Positions 1 to 10,080 of a stretch of DNA of 21,815 nucleotides are shown piece after piece (within the stretch, counting starts at the first letter, position 1; each line of letters starts with the position of its first letter). The translations under genes and the position numbers were made by a program. The stretch spans positions 1 to 21,815 of the forward strand of contig CAKSFY010000029.1 of assembly GCA_934454035.1 (NCBI GenBank), in the 5' to 3' direction. The DNA is from an uncultured Clostridia bacterium. GTDB taxonomy: Bacteria; Bacillota; Clostridia; UBA1381. Below the pieces are notes generated by a model that worked only from the letters and a program-made list of their open reading frames with translations, made no database searches and was not told the DNA's origin.

Positions 1-1231
1 TGGTTACACCGTCAAAAGAATAGTACTGTTCATAATCCTCATGCTTTACATTTGAATATTCTTTCTTGACCGCTCTTGTTTTTTCAAGCGTTTCGGGATT
101 TACCCACACATCAAAGGCTTCCTGGTCAAGTATAATATCTCCGCTTGAAAGCTGCTGCTCATAACTGATTTTTGAATTTTCCAGCTGGTCATCGGTAACA
201 TTAGGTGAAAATCCCGTAAATTCAAGCCATGTAAGTCCTGCGTCAATTTGCTCGGGTGTTGCATTTTTTGCAAACATCCAAAGATTTCCGCCCATTTGAG
301 AATATCTGCCTTTCGGTCCGGCAGGCATTCTTGTAACAAATATATCATCCTTATCCATACCGTACTTTGACGATAGACTGCTTGACGGAGGATTGGAGAA
401 CATCATTCCGCCCTGATATGTTCCGAAAAATTTCATATAATCTTCCTGTGCGATAACGCTTTCGTCCGACAGAGCATTATATTTCCATTTTAAATCCTTG
501 ATATATTGCAGTGCGTCTCTTGCTTCCTGAGTATCGAATGCCGACTCATATTTTCCGTCCGCGTTTTGCTCTACAAATTCAACTCCGTAGCTCCATGCAA
601 TATTTAAAAAGTGCCAGCCGCCGCAATTGTTGGTTGTCGGGAACAAAAAGCCTGCCTTGCCTGTTTTTTCTTTTATTATTCCCGCAAATTCGGCAAGTTC
701 GTCATATGTATCCGGAACTTTGACACTTCCGTCCGCATTTACAAGCCCTGCCTCTTTAAACAGTTTTTTGTCTATATAAAGTCCCTGGGCATATGCCTCA
801 ATCGGCACACCGTAAATTTTTCCGTCACTATCCTTAACCAAATCCAAAAGCTTCGGGTTGACGCCGGTATCAAAACCGTGTTTTTTCATTTGCTCGGTGA
901 TGTCTGCCGCATATCCCTGCTTCATAATATTTGTGATTTCGGTAAACCATGTCGTATACATGGTCGGAAGCTGATCCGCCGACGCTTTCATGGTAAAGGT
1001 CTTGGTGTCAAATTTATAAGTATCGGGGATAATATTTATATTCTCATTTTCCTGCATAAAATTATCCTTCAGCTTAGTCTGTGATTCCAAAGCGTCTTTG
1101 TTTGTTTCGTCCGGCCAGTTTCCTACCTTTACGTTGATTTTTCCGTCAACATTTTGATTGTTTCCGCAGCCTGCAAGCGATGAGACTGCCGCCGCTGCCA
1201 AAAGCAGCGCAATACCTTTTTTAATTTTCAT
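1..1231 (-). CDS. Extracellular sugar-binding lipoprotein of an ABC transporter (family 1 solute-binding protein), 3' end outside window
   Basis: About 410 codons are visible; the C-terminus lies beyond position 1. It begins MKIKKGIALLL with a lipobox LAGC (Cys22), so it is a membrane-anchored lipoprotein on the outer face. The body has the features of family 1 carbohydrate-binding proteins: YAQGLYIDKKLF, a TYDELAEFAGIIKEKTG stretch, NIAWSYGVEF, and MPAGPKGRYSQMGG near the ligand cleft. It would capture an oligosaccharide and deliver it to an ABC permease, likely encoded next, outside the window. It is clearly paralogous to the lipoprotein at 16514-17914. I chose the ATG at 1231 (AGGA 7 nt upstream, compact lipoprotein signal) over an in-frame ATG at 1252. 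It follows the hydrolase gene after 45 bp with no terminator, so it is probably the same transcript. Family assignment is strong; the sugar is unknown. Confidence 0.93.
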   Translation of the reverse strand, partial: MKIKKGIALLLAAAAVSSLAGCGNNQNVDGKINVKVGNWPDETNKDALESQTKLKDNFMQENENINIIPDTYKFDTKTFTMKASADQLPTMYTTWFTEITNIMKQGYAADITEQMKKHGFDTGVNPKLLDLVKDSDGKIYGVPIEAYAQGLYIDKKLFKEAGLVNADGSVKVPDTYDELAEFAGIIKEKTGKAGFLFPTTNNCGGWHFLNIAWSYGVEFVEQNADGKYESAFDTQEARDALQYIKDLKWKYNALSDESVIAQEDYMKFFGTYQGGMMFSNPPSSSLSSKYGMDKDDIFVTRMPAGPKGRYSQMGGNLWMFAKNATPEQIDAGLTWLEFTGFSPNVTDDQLENSKISYEQQLSSGDIILDQEAFDVWVNPETLEKTRAVKKEYSNVKHEDYEQYYSFDGVT

Positions 1232-1276
1232 AATTTTATCCTGTCCTTTCATTTTATTTTTGTCGTTACTTTTGCA

Positions 1277-4231
1277 TTATTTTACTGTAATATCTGCATT
1301 TAATACTGCAGGAACACTCCATGTGTTTCCCGGTTCACTGCGAATACCGAAACAAATGTCATTTCCTCTTTGAACTTCATCTGCCGGGATTTCAATTTCA
1401 AATTCTCTGCTGTCTTTAAAACTAAGACTGTACAAAAGCTTATTTTCTTTCCCAACCGTAAATTCATCGGTATCATCTGTTTTATATATTTCAAGTATTT
1501 TATCGGTTCCGTTACCGCACACATTTCCGCGAATTACAACAGCTCTGTTGCTCTCATCCAAAGTATAGTTGTAATATATCATTCTGCCATCGGTATAAAC
1601 CTGTCCTGCCGAATCCAGGCACCACGCATGCTCCGGCTTATTATAATTATCTATTGCCCATTCGTCCTCGGAAAAGGCATTACTCCCTGTACCTCTTTCA
1701 AGCGGCATTAAATCATCTCCCAAATAGGACCATCTTCCTCCGGCAATTATGCTTTTTCCGTAAGCATCTGTACCGCGCTCAAAATCAAGAATATTATTTT
1801 TTGGTGCAATAATCCTATCCGCCTCTATTGTAACATAAAATACTTCATATCCATAATCATCCGGAACGGTTACATATCCCGAATACTCACCCGTGCTGAC
1901 CCAACGCAAAGGTATTGAATTTTCTCCGTATAAATCCGTCAATGTTGCAGACTTAAAATCCCTGATTCCATCAAAATATAACCGTTTCCCTTGCATTTTT
2001 TCCGCATTGTCACTATTTATATGGACAACAATCCGTCTTGAATCAATTTTAAATCCGGATAGTGAATTTTGCAGATTACGCTCATACCCCTGTCCGGTTT
2101 CTGATTTAACGGCGGTATATATTTCTATCTCATTTCCGTCCATTACTTTTGTAAAGGTTTGCATTGCCTTTCCGTGATTTGTAATATAATCACCATGATA
2201 CAAATTACATCCGTAGCCATACGCATTCGGGTCATTCGGTGCTCGATACGTGAAATAATAGAATCTGAACTGATCCTTCGCCATACTTCTTCTTTTAAGT
2301 GATTCATACAAGAAAATAGGGTAATTTCTTGCAATATACTCTGTGTCGGTTGTAAAGCCTATTTCGGTCTGCCACACGCACGGCGAAACAACTCCACGTT
2401 TCAGTGCCTCATTGTAAAAATAAATCACACTTCCTATTGAAAAATAATGCATATCGAAAATGTCAATGCTGTCCCACGCATCGGTTTTGTCTAAAAGGGA
2501 TACAAATTCATATATTCCGTTACAGCAGGGCCATCCGCCGTACACCGCCTTGCAGCCGTATTTTCTTATAATTTCTGCGGCAGGCTTATGAATATTTTCG
2601 ATATACCATACCATATCTCCGTTAAAAAATCCCGAAATCGGTGAAGCCTCATTCCAAATTTGAAAATATTCAACATTATATGGTGCCTTTGAATAAGTTG
2701 ATACAATTTTTTCGACATACCTTTTCCAGTCCTCAACATTCGCGAATGGCTCTTTCGACGGTAATACAGGCACATTTTGATTAAACTCAGTTTCTTCTCC
2801 GTTTGTAAGCACCCTTATGTCACGGCATCTTTGCCCGTCAACTGTTTTTACCGGTCCGCACTCATAAACAACGCTTCCGTCAAACTTGTAATTATAAGAA
2901 TATGCCTCCGGTGTTGCTGCCCATGAAGCAGTATAATCAAGAATCGGCAGAAAAGTGATACCGTTTTCCTTTGCATTAAGAATCATATCTCCCCATTCTT
3001 TGATTGTATTCTCATCGAAAATTCCTTTTTTAGGTTCTACGCTTTCCCAGCTGAAATCATGTCTTGTAAGACTTAAGCCGATTTCATCCATATTTTGCTG
3101 AGTCCCGTTTATTCCGGCAAAATTTGCTGCCGTTATTTTTTGCAGTGTTTTATGATATGTTTTTTTGTTCATATAAGGATATAATGTTCCGTCCTCCCAA
3201 AGCATTACCTCCAAAATATCGCCGTGTGAAAGTTCAGACAATTCATCCGAATCAAACGACATACCTACAGTCTTTTTCTCTCCGTGATCAATTGTTATCG
3301 GGGCGGATTTTTTAATCAGCTTTATCTTTTTATTTTCGTCATAAACAACACACAAAATTACAGGTGATGTTTCCCGAAGCAGCTGATTTTCAACCTCTGC
3401 AAAAATATTTACTCCGTTTATTCCTTTATCCAAAGTTTTAATTTCTTCACCGTCATTATTTACTGCCGAGAAACGTAAAATATTAAAATTCTTTCCGGTG
3501 TACTCAAAAGAGAGCGTTGGCGGACAAAATGCCGAATTTGACGAATACATTTCTATCTTGTCCGCTATACCTTTTTCTGTTACTAACTTTATTACAAAAC
3601 CGTTATTATTTAAAGTTGCCCATTCTGTCAGAACATCTTTCGGAATCACAAACTCAATCGAATCAGTGTCGGAATTCACTGTTGTTTCGGCTATCGGTTC
3701 CGGCTCATAGCTGCCTCCGCCAGGATTCCCCATTATATAGCCACCGCTCCATTCAATTCCGTCATTCGCTCTGTCTTTATAGTACCCGAGCGTGCCTCCG
3801 CGCCTGTCACTGTCTCGTTTTTTCTGCGCAGCACAGGCATATCCCCATACAGCATTTCCCATGCGCGAGTCCTCTGCCGATTTCCAATCGGCATCAGCAG
3901 CACTGACCGAATAAATATAAACTTTTGTGTCATTTTTCGGTCTTGTTTTAAGCTTGTATTTCAGTATTCCGTCCTGTGCAAATTCGCAGCCCGAATATTC
4001 GGATAAATCAACTCTTGCAATAATTCTGGAAAATTTATTGCTTATGACGCTTCTTTCGAGCGTCAATATCTCTTCACTTCCGCCGTTTACGGAGTAAACA
4101 TTGCTTCCTCCCTTTAAAGTTGCATCCTCCCATCCGTATATAACATCCGCTTTTTGCATACCCGCTGCAGAAAAAAACGGAAGCAAGCAGCCTGCAATCA
4201 TCGCTGAGTATATTATTTTACTTATTTTCAT
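1277..4231 (-). CDS. Secreted multidomain glycoside hydrolase, clan GH-A (GH39/GH5-like), with CBM96-like N-terminus and C-terminal GxWSY module
   Basis: 984 residues from the ATG at 4231; a TTG start at 4252 would add 7 residues but has a poor RBS spacing. Signal peptide about 1-25. Residues about 31-245 resemble a DNRLRE/CBM96-type module (ending in YSSNSAFCPPTLSFEY). About 249-359 is a beta-sandwich also found at the N-termini of the proteins at 4249-5805 and 14210-16453. About 370-693 is a TIM-barrel hydrolase: RHDFSW with EPKKGIFD, proposed acid/base Glu528 in IWNEA, His595 in DMHYF, and proposed nucleophile Glu623 in WQTEIGF. A C-terminal beta-sandwich follows, then the GxWSY module (about 812-983). 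It probably cleaves a beta-linked polysaccharide outside the cell. The exact GH family and substrate are not determined. The upstream gene's stop lies 17 bp before this ATG, so translation is likely coupled. Confidence 0.88.
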   Translation of the reverse strand: MKISKIIYSAMIAGCLLPFFSAAGMQKADVIYGWEDATLKGGSNVYSVNGGSEEILTLERSVISNKFSRIIARVDLSEYSGCEFAQDGILKYKLKTRPKNDTKVYIYSVSAADADWKSAEDSRMGNAVWGYACAAQKKRDSDRRGGTLGYYKDRANDGIEWSGGYIMGNPGGGSYEPEPIAETTVNSDTDSIEFVIPKDVLTEWATLNNNGFVIKLVTEKGIADKIEMYSSNSAFCPPTLSFEYTGKNFNILRFSAVNNDGEEIKTLDKGINGVNIFAEVENQLLRETSPVILCVVYDENKKIKLIKKSAPITIDHGEKKTVGMSFDSDELSELSHGDILEVMLWEDGTLYPYMNKKTYHKTLQKITAANFAGINGTQQNMDEIGLSLTRHDFSWESVEPKKGIFDENTIKEWGDMILNAKENGITFLPILDYTASWAATPEAYSYNYKFDGSVVYECGPVKTVDGQRCRDIRVLTNGEETEFNQNVPVLPSKEPFANVEDWKRYVEKIVSTYSKAPYNVEYFQIWNEASPISGFFNGDMVWYIENIHKPAAEIIRKYGCKAVYGGWPCCNGIYEFVSLLDKTDAWDSIDIFDMHYFSIGSVIYFYNEALKRGVVSPCVWQTEIGFTTDTEYIARNYPIFLYESLKRRSMAKDQFRFYYFTYRAPNDPNAYGYGCNLYHGDYITNHGKAMQTFTKVMDGNEIEIYTAVKSETGQGYERNLQNSLSGFKIDSRRIVVHINSDNAEKMQGKRLYFDGIRDFKSATLTDLYGENSIPLRWVSTGEYSGYVTVPDDYGYEVFYVTIEADRIIAPKNNILDFERGTDAYGKSIIAGGRWSYLGDDLMPLERGTGSNAFSEDEWAIDNYNKPEHAWCLDSAGQVYTDGRMIYYNYTLDESNRAVVIRGNVCGNGTDKILEIYKTDDTDEFTVGKENKLLYSLSFKDSREFEIEIPADEVQRGNDICFGIRSEPGNTWSVPAVLNADITVK

Positions 4232-4248
4232 AAAAGTCTGTAATCCCT

Positions 4249-5805
4249 TCAATCTTCCTTGTAAGCAGCTGAAACATTAAAGTTTGTTTCTATTGCTTCA
4301 AATGACATATCGCCGAGAGGTCTTATAATAAAAATTATATCATTTCCTTCAGCGCATTTTGCCGGTTCTAAAGTTACACTGAATTCCTTTGCATTTCTGC
4401 CGCCCTTATTATAAATAACTTCAACATCACTGCCGATTTCATTTGTAAGCAAATCCGATGTTTTAAGGACAGTTAAATAATATGCGTTTGTGGTGCCGCT
4501 TGTATTTCCCGAAATTTGTATTTCATCAGCACTCGTGAATTTACCGTTTAAAGTATAAACATATGTCAGCGCCCGGTCGGTATACACTTTTCCGTCAGAT
4601 GTTAAAAAACTGAATTTATCCTCATCTGTAAGATCATATGCGTATTCATTTGCCGCATATATTTCACCTGTTCCCGGCTTAAGCAATTTATCGTATGAAA
4701 AAGTACCGATTTCGGAATTGTCTGCATTTTTTGTAAACGGATTCTTTCCGATGTCACTGCCTACGTAACTCCATTTACCTCCTGCTATACTATTGTCGGT
4801 TGAAAAATCCTTGACATTGTTGCTTTTATATCCGGGGGTTTCCTCTGCGGTAATTGTAACATCCAGCGTATTTTCATAATATCCCTCCTCCTGGGGTTCA
4901 ATACAAAACAGAATATCATTCCCCTGCTTAGCTTGCTCTGCCGGTATTGTAATTTCAAACTTTCCGTCGCCTGCCGCAAGTCTGTTGTATTGTTCAAGCA
5001 GCATTTCCTCAGTATTAATTTTTCCTATTGAACTGACGCTTGTATCATCAGATTTAATTACTGTTAATGTCGAGCTTGTTTCTCCCGAAAATGTTCCGCT
5101 GATTTTAAGTTTTTTTTCAGCGGTAAACTCTCCGATTGTATAATTGAATATCATTATTCTGCCGCCCTCGGTCACTGTTGTTCCGTCTGAGCCGATATAC
5201 CAGTTGTCCTCCTTGCCGACTGCCAAATGCCAGTTTTCTCCAAGCTGTGCACACATGCCCACAGATGCCATATCCATAGTATACGCATAACTCCAGCTAT
5301 CGGAAGCCGGGCCGTTTTTCTCATAGTTATACTCTGCGATATTATTTGTCTGATATAATTTATACTTTAAAAGTTCGTCACCGGTTGCATAGCCTCTTGC
5401 CTGCTGCATTCCCTGTATACTGTCCCAAAAAAACAAATTGATTTTGTCGCCCGGAACAATGTCAGAATATTCTGAAACATTCAGATTTGCATCAAGACGT
5501 GCCTTTGAATATTTCGGAATAGTTATTCCCTTTGATTTAGCAACAGCTTTAACTCTGCCGGTTTCACTGTTGCAAATGGTTGCAAACAATGTTACACTTG
5601 CAGTATTCAGATAATAGTTTTTCAATATAACAGATATTGAAATATTCGAATTTAAATCTGATATTTCCGAAACGGCTCTGCCGCCATCATCTGTTACGCT
5701 TAATGAAATAATCTGTATATTTTCCGCTTCATTATATGCATATACCGACTCAGTGGCAGAAAAAGACAAAATAAATAATAAAAACAAAGAAATTATTTTT
5801 TTCAT
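4249..5805 (-). CDS. Secreted non-catalytic protein: shared beta-sandwich plus two GxWSY modules
   Basis: 518 residues with a clear signal peptide (MKKIISLFLLFILSFSATES, cleavage near VYA). No catalytic motif is visible. Residues 27-145 form a beta-sandwich like the one at the start of the 14210-16453 protein and inside the hydrolase at 1277-4231 (sequence type: 'VTLFATICN...K.INLFFWD'). Residues about 153-322 and 328-514 are two divergent copies of the operon's recurring module: (x)WSY, then NYTI/VYTL, ISGxxSG, KSDDT/KTSD, and GNDIxF. The first copy has SDSWSY where most have GxWSY. The AAAGGA RBS lies 7 nt from the ATG. With no anchor of its own, it may bind glycan or associate with the SLH proteins encoded just upstream; this is inference. 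I do not recognise the module as a named family. Confidence 0.85.
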   Translation of the reverse strand: MKKIISLFLLFILSFSATESVYAYNEAENIQIISLSVTDDGGRAVSEISDLNSNISISVILKNYYLNTASVTLFATICNSETGRVKAVAKSKGITIPKYSKARLDANLNVSEYSDIVPGDKINLFFWDSIQGMQQARGYATGDELLKYKLYQTNNIAEYNYEKNGPASDSWSYAYTMDMASVGMCAQLGENWHLAVGKEDNWYIGSDGTTVTEGGRIMIFNYTIGEFTAEKKLKISGTFSGETSSTLTVIKSDDTSVSSIGKINTEEMLLEQYNRLAAGDGKFEITIPAEQAKQGNDILFCIEPQEEGYYENTLDVTITAEETPGYKSNNVKDFSTDNSIAGGKWSYVGSDIGKNPFTKNADNSEIGTFSYDKLLKPGTGEIYAANEYAYDLTDEDKFSFLTSDGKVYTDRALTYVYTLNGKFTSADEIQISGNTSGTTNAYYLTVLKTSDLLTNEIGSDVEVIYNKGGRNAKEFSVTLEPAKCAEGNDIIFIIRPLGDMSFEAIETNFNVSAAYKED

Positions 5806-5821
5806 GTTGTTATCCTTTCTT

Positions 5822-8392
5822 TTAATAATCCAGAATTTCTATCAATTTCCCGAAACAGTCGAGAGCACGATATATAACTCTTTTGCCAACTTTTAAATCA
5901 CCGGCATAACCTTTTTCAAACGCATTCTTTTCTTTTCCGTTATTGATAATAATTGTGCCGGGTATCCTCATGGACATTATGCTGTCGTCAACAGCTATTG
6001 AGAAAATATTATTATCAATGTCAACCGAATCCACAGTTCCGTAATAGTAGCAAAGCTTTGTATGCAAACTGCCGAAACGACCGTCACTTTTCAAAGCTTT
6101 TTCCGCCGGTACATCAATTTCAATTGCCGCAATTTCGCCCTTTTCATTTTTTTCCAGTCTTATCAGGTCTCCAACCTTAATTTTTTTAAAGGTTTCACCG
6201 CTTGTACAGTTTTCGCTTACTATGCCGCTTATTGTCTCATAACCCTCAGCAAGACCCTCAATCTTTCCTACAACAACATCGTCGGCATTAATTCCGATTC
6301 CTTTATATGTAACAATAACACCTTCGTTACCGGCAGATACGCTCGGTTCGGAGTAATGCTCCTCATAAACACACAATCCGATTACAAAGCCTTCCATATC
6401 GTATAATTGAACATCCGCGCTGCTTTGATGTCCTCGGTCAAAGCTGTTTCCGTATGCCTTTTCATTCGAAAGATCCTTTGCATCCGCAGGTAATTTCAAA
6501 CAAGCGGTATCTGAGTTAAAGAAATAATGTGTTCCGCTTCCGTTGCCCTCGCCTATTGCGTCCAGATAATCATTTTTCATTAAATATTTAACTCCGCCGT
6601 ACTTTTTCGGCAAAATAATTTTTGTGATTTCACCGTTTGAATTCAACCTGTATTTTATCGGTTGACCTTGCAATTGTAAAAGAGCTTCATTATTTGCTGA
6701 ATCAGAATCTACTTTTATTTTTTTTGAACACTTGAATGTATTCCATGAGTCCTCGAAAATATCATATACACGCATTTCTACTATTTCCGTGTCATCATCC
6801 GAGACCCACGCTTTTCTGACATATCCGTAAATATCATCATTTTTTTCTTCTTTCATTCCGGTTATCATGCCGTTATGATCCAAATAAAATGTACATTTTT
6901 TATTAACCGGTATTGTCTTGCCGCTTGCTTCAATATAATCCTTAAAAAAGCAATTGTATTTATATATTTTATCATTTATAACCGCTTCATCACTGCCAGC
7001 TGTCCGGGCAGAAGCAGTAATACTCTCACGTGTCACAACTAATTCCGTGTAATCGCCGACGCTTGTCTTTGACCTGAAGATTGAAAGGACATCATACGGT
7101 CTTATATCTCCCGGTTGTAATTCCTTTCCTCCCATTGTGATTTTATATGAGCTCGGATCATCAAAATCAATCTCAGCTTTATATTGAGTACCGTCCCCGT
7201 TCTTACGGAATTTGTCTGTTATATACCCATAATAAATCGCAATATTATCAGCAACCACAATATCGCAGTTTTCTATTACCGCAACATCATATATACCGTC
7301 ACCGTTATTGTCGATAACTCTTATGCTTCCGAGTTTCGGTACAAAATCATCTACCGTAAAAGTATTTGATGCACACGAATTTATAATTACCGATACATCT
7401 TCTGCCATATCAAGCTTAAGTTCTTTGTCCTTTTCATCATTTTGATAATAGTACAGTCTTACTTTTCTTGATGTTTTCTGAATCTTCGCACGTTCAATCA
7501 AATCCGAAGCAACCGATATTTCTTTTGATTTTGATTGTTTCATAACATAATCCAGCACATTTTCTTTTAATTTACTGTCATAATGATAGTAATATTTTAC
7601 CGAATGACCTATAAGCTCCGCCGCATTTGTCTTTCCTATATTATATTCTTCGTCATTAATTTTTACGGTGTCCTTTGCACAGCCTTCGCCGTAAAGCGAA
7701 GTTTTTGAATTTGCGGTTATTATTCCCTTATCATAATATATATCAAAATATTGATTAATAAAGTCCTTATCCTCGTCCGCAGAATATTCAATCTGATTTT
7801 TGTTAATACTGTCAAACAGTATGCTCATTACCGGTGCTTCCGAAGCATTAACCATAATTTTGAGAAACTGCTCATAATTCAAAAACTCATTGGCAGCCTC
7901 TCCGACACCCTTTACAAGTCCTATCTGCGACGCAATATTCATATATCCGTTCGGATATCCTCCGTATGATTCCGCAAGCTTTTGATAGCCCATAAGCGTT
8001 ACAATCGATTTAATTCCCTCAGTATATGAAACCGCCATATCCGGGCCGAATGTACCGTCACCGTTTCCGACCATAATTTTGCTGCGATAAACTGCTGCAA
8101 TTGCATTTGCTTCTTCCGAGCCTGCCGCCACATCCGAAAATACATCTTCATCCGATGTCGGAACATTGCCTGTATAAAGCACATTCGCAACCACTCTCGC
8201 CAGTTCACCCCTGGATACCGTATCGACAAGGCTAAGCTCCTTATCCTTGATCGGAATTATCAAACCTATTCCGGCAAGAAGTTTATAATCCTCAGAGTTA
8301 ACAACATAATCGGCGGCATTTGCCGGCATAACAGTCAATATATTTGATATTACTGTCAATAATAAAATAATACTTAGTAATTTTCTTCTCAT
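5822..8392 (-). CDS. SLH-domain surface protein, N-terminal anchor with large beta-rich C-terminal part
   Basis: 856 residues with a signal peptide (about 1-26, ending PANA). Residues about 32-165 contain two to three S-layer homology repeats (VSRGELARVVANVL, then VFSDV and GNGDGTFGPDMAVSYTEG). SLH domains bind pyruvylated secondary cell-wall polymers and keep the protein on the wall. The remaining about 650 residues are beta-rich with no recognised enzyme; a DNNGDGIYD stretch (361-369) resembles a calcium-binding loop. Large clostridial SLH proteins of this layout are common, usually of unknown function. The gene starts 2 bp after the stop of the other SLH gene, with the RBS GAGGTG partly inside it, so the two are translationally coupled. 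In this operon it may act as a wall-attached platform; that role is inferred from context only. Confidence 0.88.
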   Translation of the reverse strand: MRRKLLSIILLLTVISNILTVMPANAADYVVNSEDYKLLAGIGLIIPIKDKELSLVDTVSRGELARVVANVLYTGNVPTSDEDVFSDVAAGSEEANAIAAVYRSKIMVGNGDGTFGPDMAVSYTEGIKSIVTLMGYQKLAESYGGYPNGYMNIASQIGLVKGVGEAANEFLNYEQFLKIMVNASEAPVMSILFDSINKNQIEYSADEDKDFINQYFDIYYDKGIITANSKTSLYGEGCAKDTVKINDEEYNIGKTNAAELIGHSVKYYYHYDSKLKENVLDYVMKQSKSKEISVASDLIERAKIQKTSRKVRLYYYQNDEKDKELKLDMAEDVSVIINSCASNTFTVDDFVPKLGSIRVIDNNGDGIYDVAVIENCDIVVADNIAIYYGYITDKFRKNGDGTQYKAEIDFDDPSSYKITMGGKELQPGDIRPYDVLSIFRSKTSVGDYTELVVTRESITASARTAGSDEAVINDKIYKYNCFFKDYIEASGKTIPVNKKCTFYLDHNGMITGMKEEKNDDIYGYVRKAWVSDDDTEIVEMRVYDIFEDSWNTFKCSKKIKVDSDSANNEALLQLQGQPIKYRLNSNGEITKIILPKKYGGVKYLMKNDYLDAIGEGNGSGTHYFFNSDTACLKLPADAKDLSNEKAYGNSFDRGHQSSADVQLYDMEGFVIGLCVYEEHYSEPSVSAGNEGVIVTYKGIGINADDVVVGKIEGLAEGYETISGIVSENCTSGETFKKIKVGDLIRLEKNEKGEIAAIEIDVPAEKALKSDGRFGSLHTKLCYYYGTVDSVDIDNNIFSIAVDDSIMSMRIPGTIIINNGKEKNAFEKGYAGDLKVGKRVIYRALDCFGKLIEILDY

Positions 8393-8394
8393 AT

Positions 8395-10080
8395 TTACAC
8401 CTCGCTGCCTTCCAAAACTGCATTAATCATCACAGCTGCCTGAGCCTTTGTTGCATTTGATTTCGGAGAAAATGAACCGTCGCCCATACCGGATATAATT
8501 CCGCATGTATATAAATAATCTATACCGCTGCTTGCATATTCCGATATATCGGAACTATCCGAAAATTTTAATGCCTCTCGTTCAGCAGACAATTTTATTC
8601 CTTTTTTATTAATTGCACGATAAAGCATTGCGGACATATCCTGTCTTGTTATTTTAATTCCCGTACCGAATACATTATCGCCAATTCCGCTTACTATTCC
8701 CGCATTATATGCGCCCATCACGCTTTTTTTGTACCACGCATTTTCATCAACATCAACAAAAACGGTCGGTAAATCGGAATCTGCAAAGTCAAATGCCAAT
8801 GCCAGCATATGCGCAAATTGCTCACGTGTTATATTATTGCCGGGATTAAAATTTCCGTTTTCGTCACCGGACACTATATTTTTCTTTTCCAGTGCCGCAA
8901 TTGCTGCCTTTGCCCACGTAACAAGTTCAATATCTTTTATTTTCGAAACATTTTGTGATGTCTCTATATCGGTTTTTGCAACAGGGATTGACATATTATT
9001 TGACTTACCGTTCGAGCCTCCTGAACCTCCCGAACTGCCGGAGCTTCCGGAATGACCCGAGTCTGCTTTTTTTCCGAGATTTTTTTTCGCTTCGTTAAAT
9101 ACATTTGCAATCTCTCCCGAAGACGCATATTTATGCTTTGCAAGAGCATGATATACACTTTCTTTCTCCGAAAAATATGCACCGTAATCAAGGCTTATTC
9201 CCAGATAATCGGCATTTATTTCAAGTGCATTTTCCATACCGCTCCAAAGTACATTGTTAAATACCTCTACAACAGTTGCTTCGTTGTAAGCCTTAATTAA
9301 TTCATCCGGTGTGTCATATGTATTTCCGGCTTCAAAAAGACTTTTTAAAATCCGAACCAAACTGTCCTTCCCCAAAATTCCGGCATTGCTTTTTTCGCCT
9401 GTTGAAATGCCAAGCAATTCGGCATTTGTCTCAAATGTCTGATAATAAATTTGCGAATCCGTTACCTCACTTAATCCGTTAAAAAACTGAAGTCCGATCA
9501 TCTTATTAAAAGAGCCGGCAAATTTGCTCTGTTCAAAATTGCTGTTCTTTGCAAGATAATCAAAAACATTATCTTTGTATTTTTCCCGCAATAAATTATA
9601 TTTATCCAAATCGCACCCGAATGAAAGCAGTATTCCTTTGCAGTCAGTAATTAATGCCGAAATCCCCTCTGCATTATCGGTTTGGTTCAGTTTTTCGATG
9701 AATTGCTTTTTTTCTGCAGATGAATAAAAAGAATATTTACCGTCCGCGGCCGTATATTCTCTGCCGCCGACAAAAAAAGCATATTCTCCGCTCGGGTCAC
9801 TGTCCACGGGGACTACTTCAATATTAAATTTACCGTCTGCATTGCTTTTAAACTCGGTCATACGGTAAATACCCGTCAAATCGTCAGTTTCCGCTCCCGG
9901 CAGCATTACTCTGAATGTTAAGGTTCTTTCCTCAGCAGGAGTAATACTTCCGCTGATTGTTACACCGTTTTCGGTATACGTATTTTTGCCGAGCTTTATC
10001 TCCGGTATTTCCTGCGCAAAGCAAATTCCCTGCATTGCAAAAACAACCGATAATGCAATTGATACAATTTTATTCTTCAT
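8395..10080 (-). CDS. SLH-domain surface protein, C-terminal anchor with Ig-like N-terminus
   Basis: 561 residues. Signal peptide about 1-22 (FAMQGICFA). Residues about 32-118 look like an Ig-like beta domain (extracellular adhesive or spacer type). About 122-338 is mostly helical with no recognised family. A Gly/Ser linker (341-358, repeated GSSG/SGG) leads to three SLH repeats at about 382-435, 443-493 and 506-556, with the binding motifs ITREQ, ITRQD and ATKAQ. The two SLH proteins thus carry anchors at opposite ends. The ATG overlaps the end of the upstream hydrolase-like gene by 11 bp, and its RBS (AGGAGAG) lies inside that gene, which argues strongly for co-expression. Function beyond wall attachment is not known. 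Confidence 0.9.
   Translation of the reverse strand: MKNKIVSIALSVVFAMQGICFAQEIPEIKLGKNTYTENGVTISGSITPAEERTLTFRVMLPGAETDDLTGIYRMTEFKSNADGKFNIEVVPVDSDPSGEYAFFVGGREYTAADGKYSFYSSAEKKQFIEKLNQTDNAEGISALITDCKGILLSFGCDLDKYNLLREKYKDNVFDYLAKNSNFEQSKFAGSFNKMIGLQFFNGLSEVTDSQIYYQTFETNAELLGISTGEKSNAGILGKDSLVRILKSLFEAGNTYDTPDELIKAYNEATVVEVFNNVLWSGMENALEINADYLGISLDYGAYFSEKESVYHALAKHKYASSGEIANVFNEAKKNLGKKADSGHSGSSGSSGGSGGSNGKSNNMSIPVAKTDIETSQNVSKIKDIELVTWAKAAIAALEKKNIVSGDENGNFNPGNNITREQFAHMLALAFDFADSDLPTVFVDVDENAWYKKSVMGAYNAGIVSGIGDNVFGTGIKITRQDMSAMLYRAINKKGIKLSAEREALKFSDSSDISEYASSGIDYLYTCGIISGMGDGSFSPKSNATKAQAAVMINAVLEGSEV

Noticed and set aside
1252..1254. Earlier ATG for the left-edge binding lipoprotein
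   Set aside because: It would add seven residues including the Shine-Dalgarno stretch; the ATG at 1231 gives the compact lipoprotein signal.
5822..10080. Cellulosome-like scaffold (cohesin/dockerin) among the SLH proteins
   Set aside because: No cohesin sequence and no duplicated dockerin calcium-loop pair is visible in any enzyme; the single DNNGDG stretch lies inside an SLH protein and is not duplicated.
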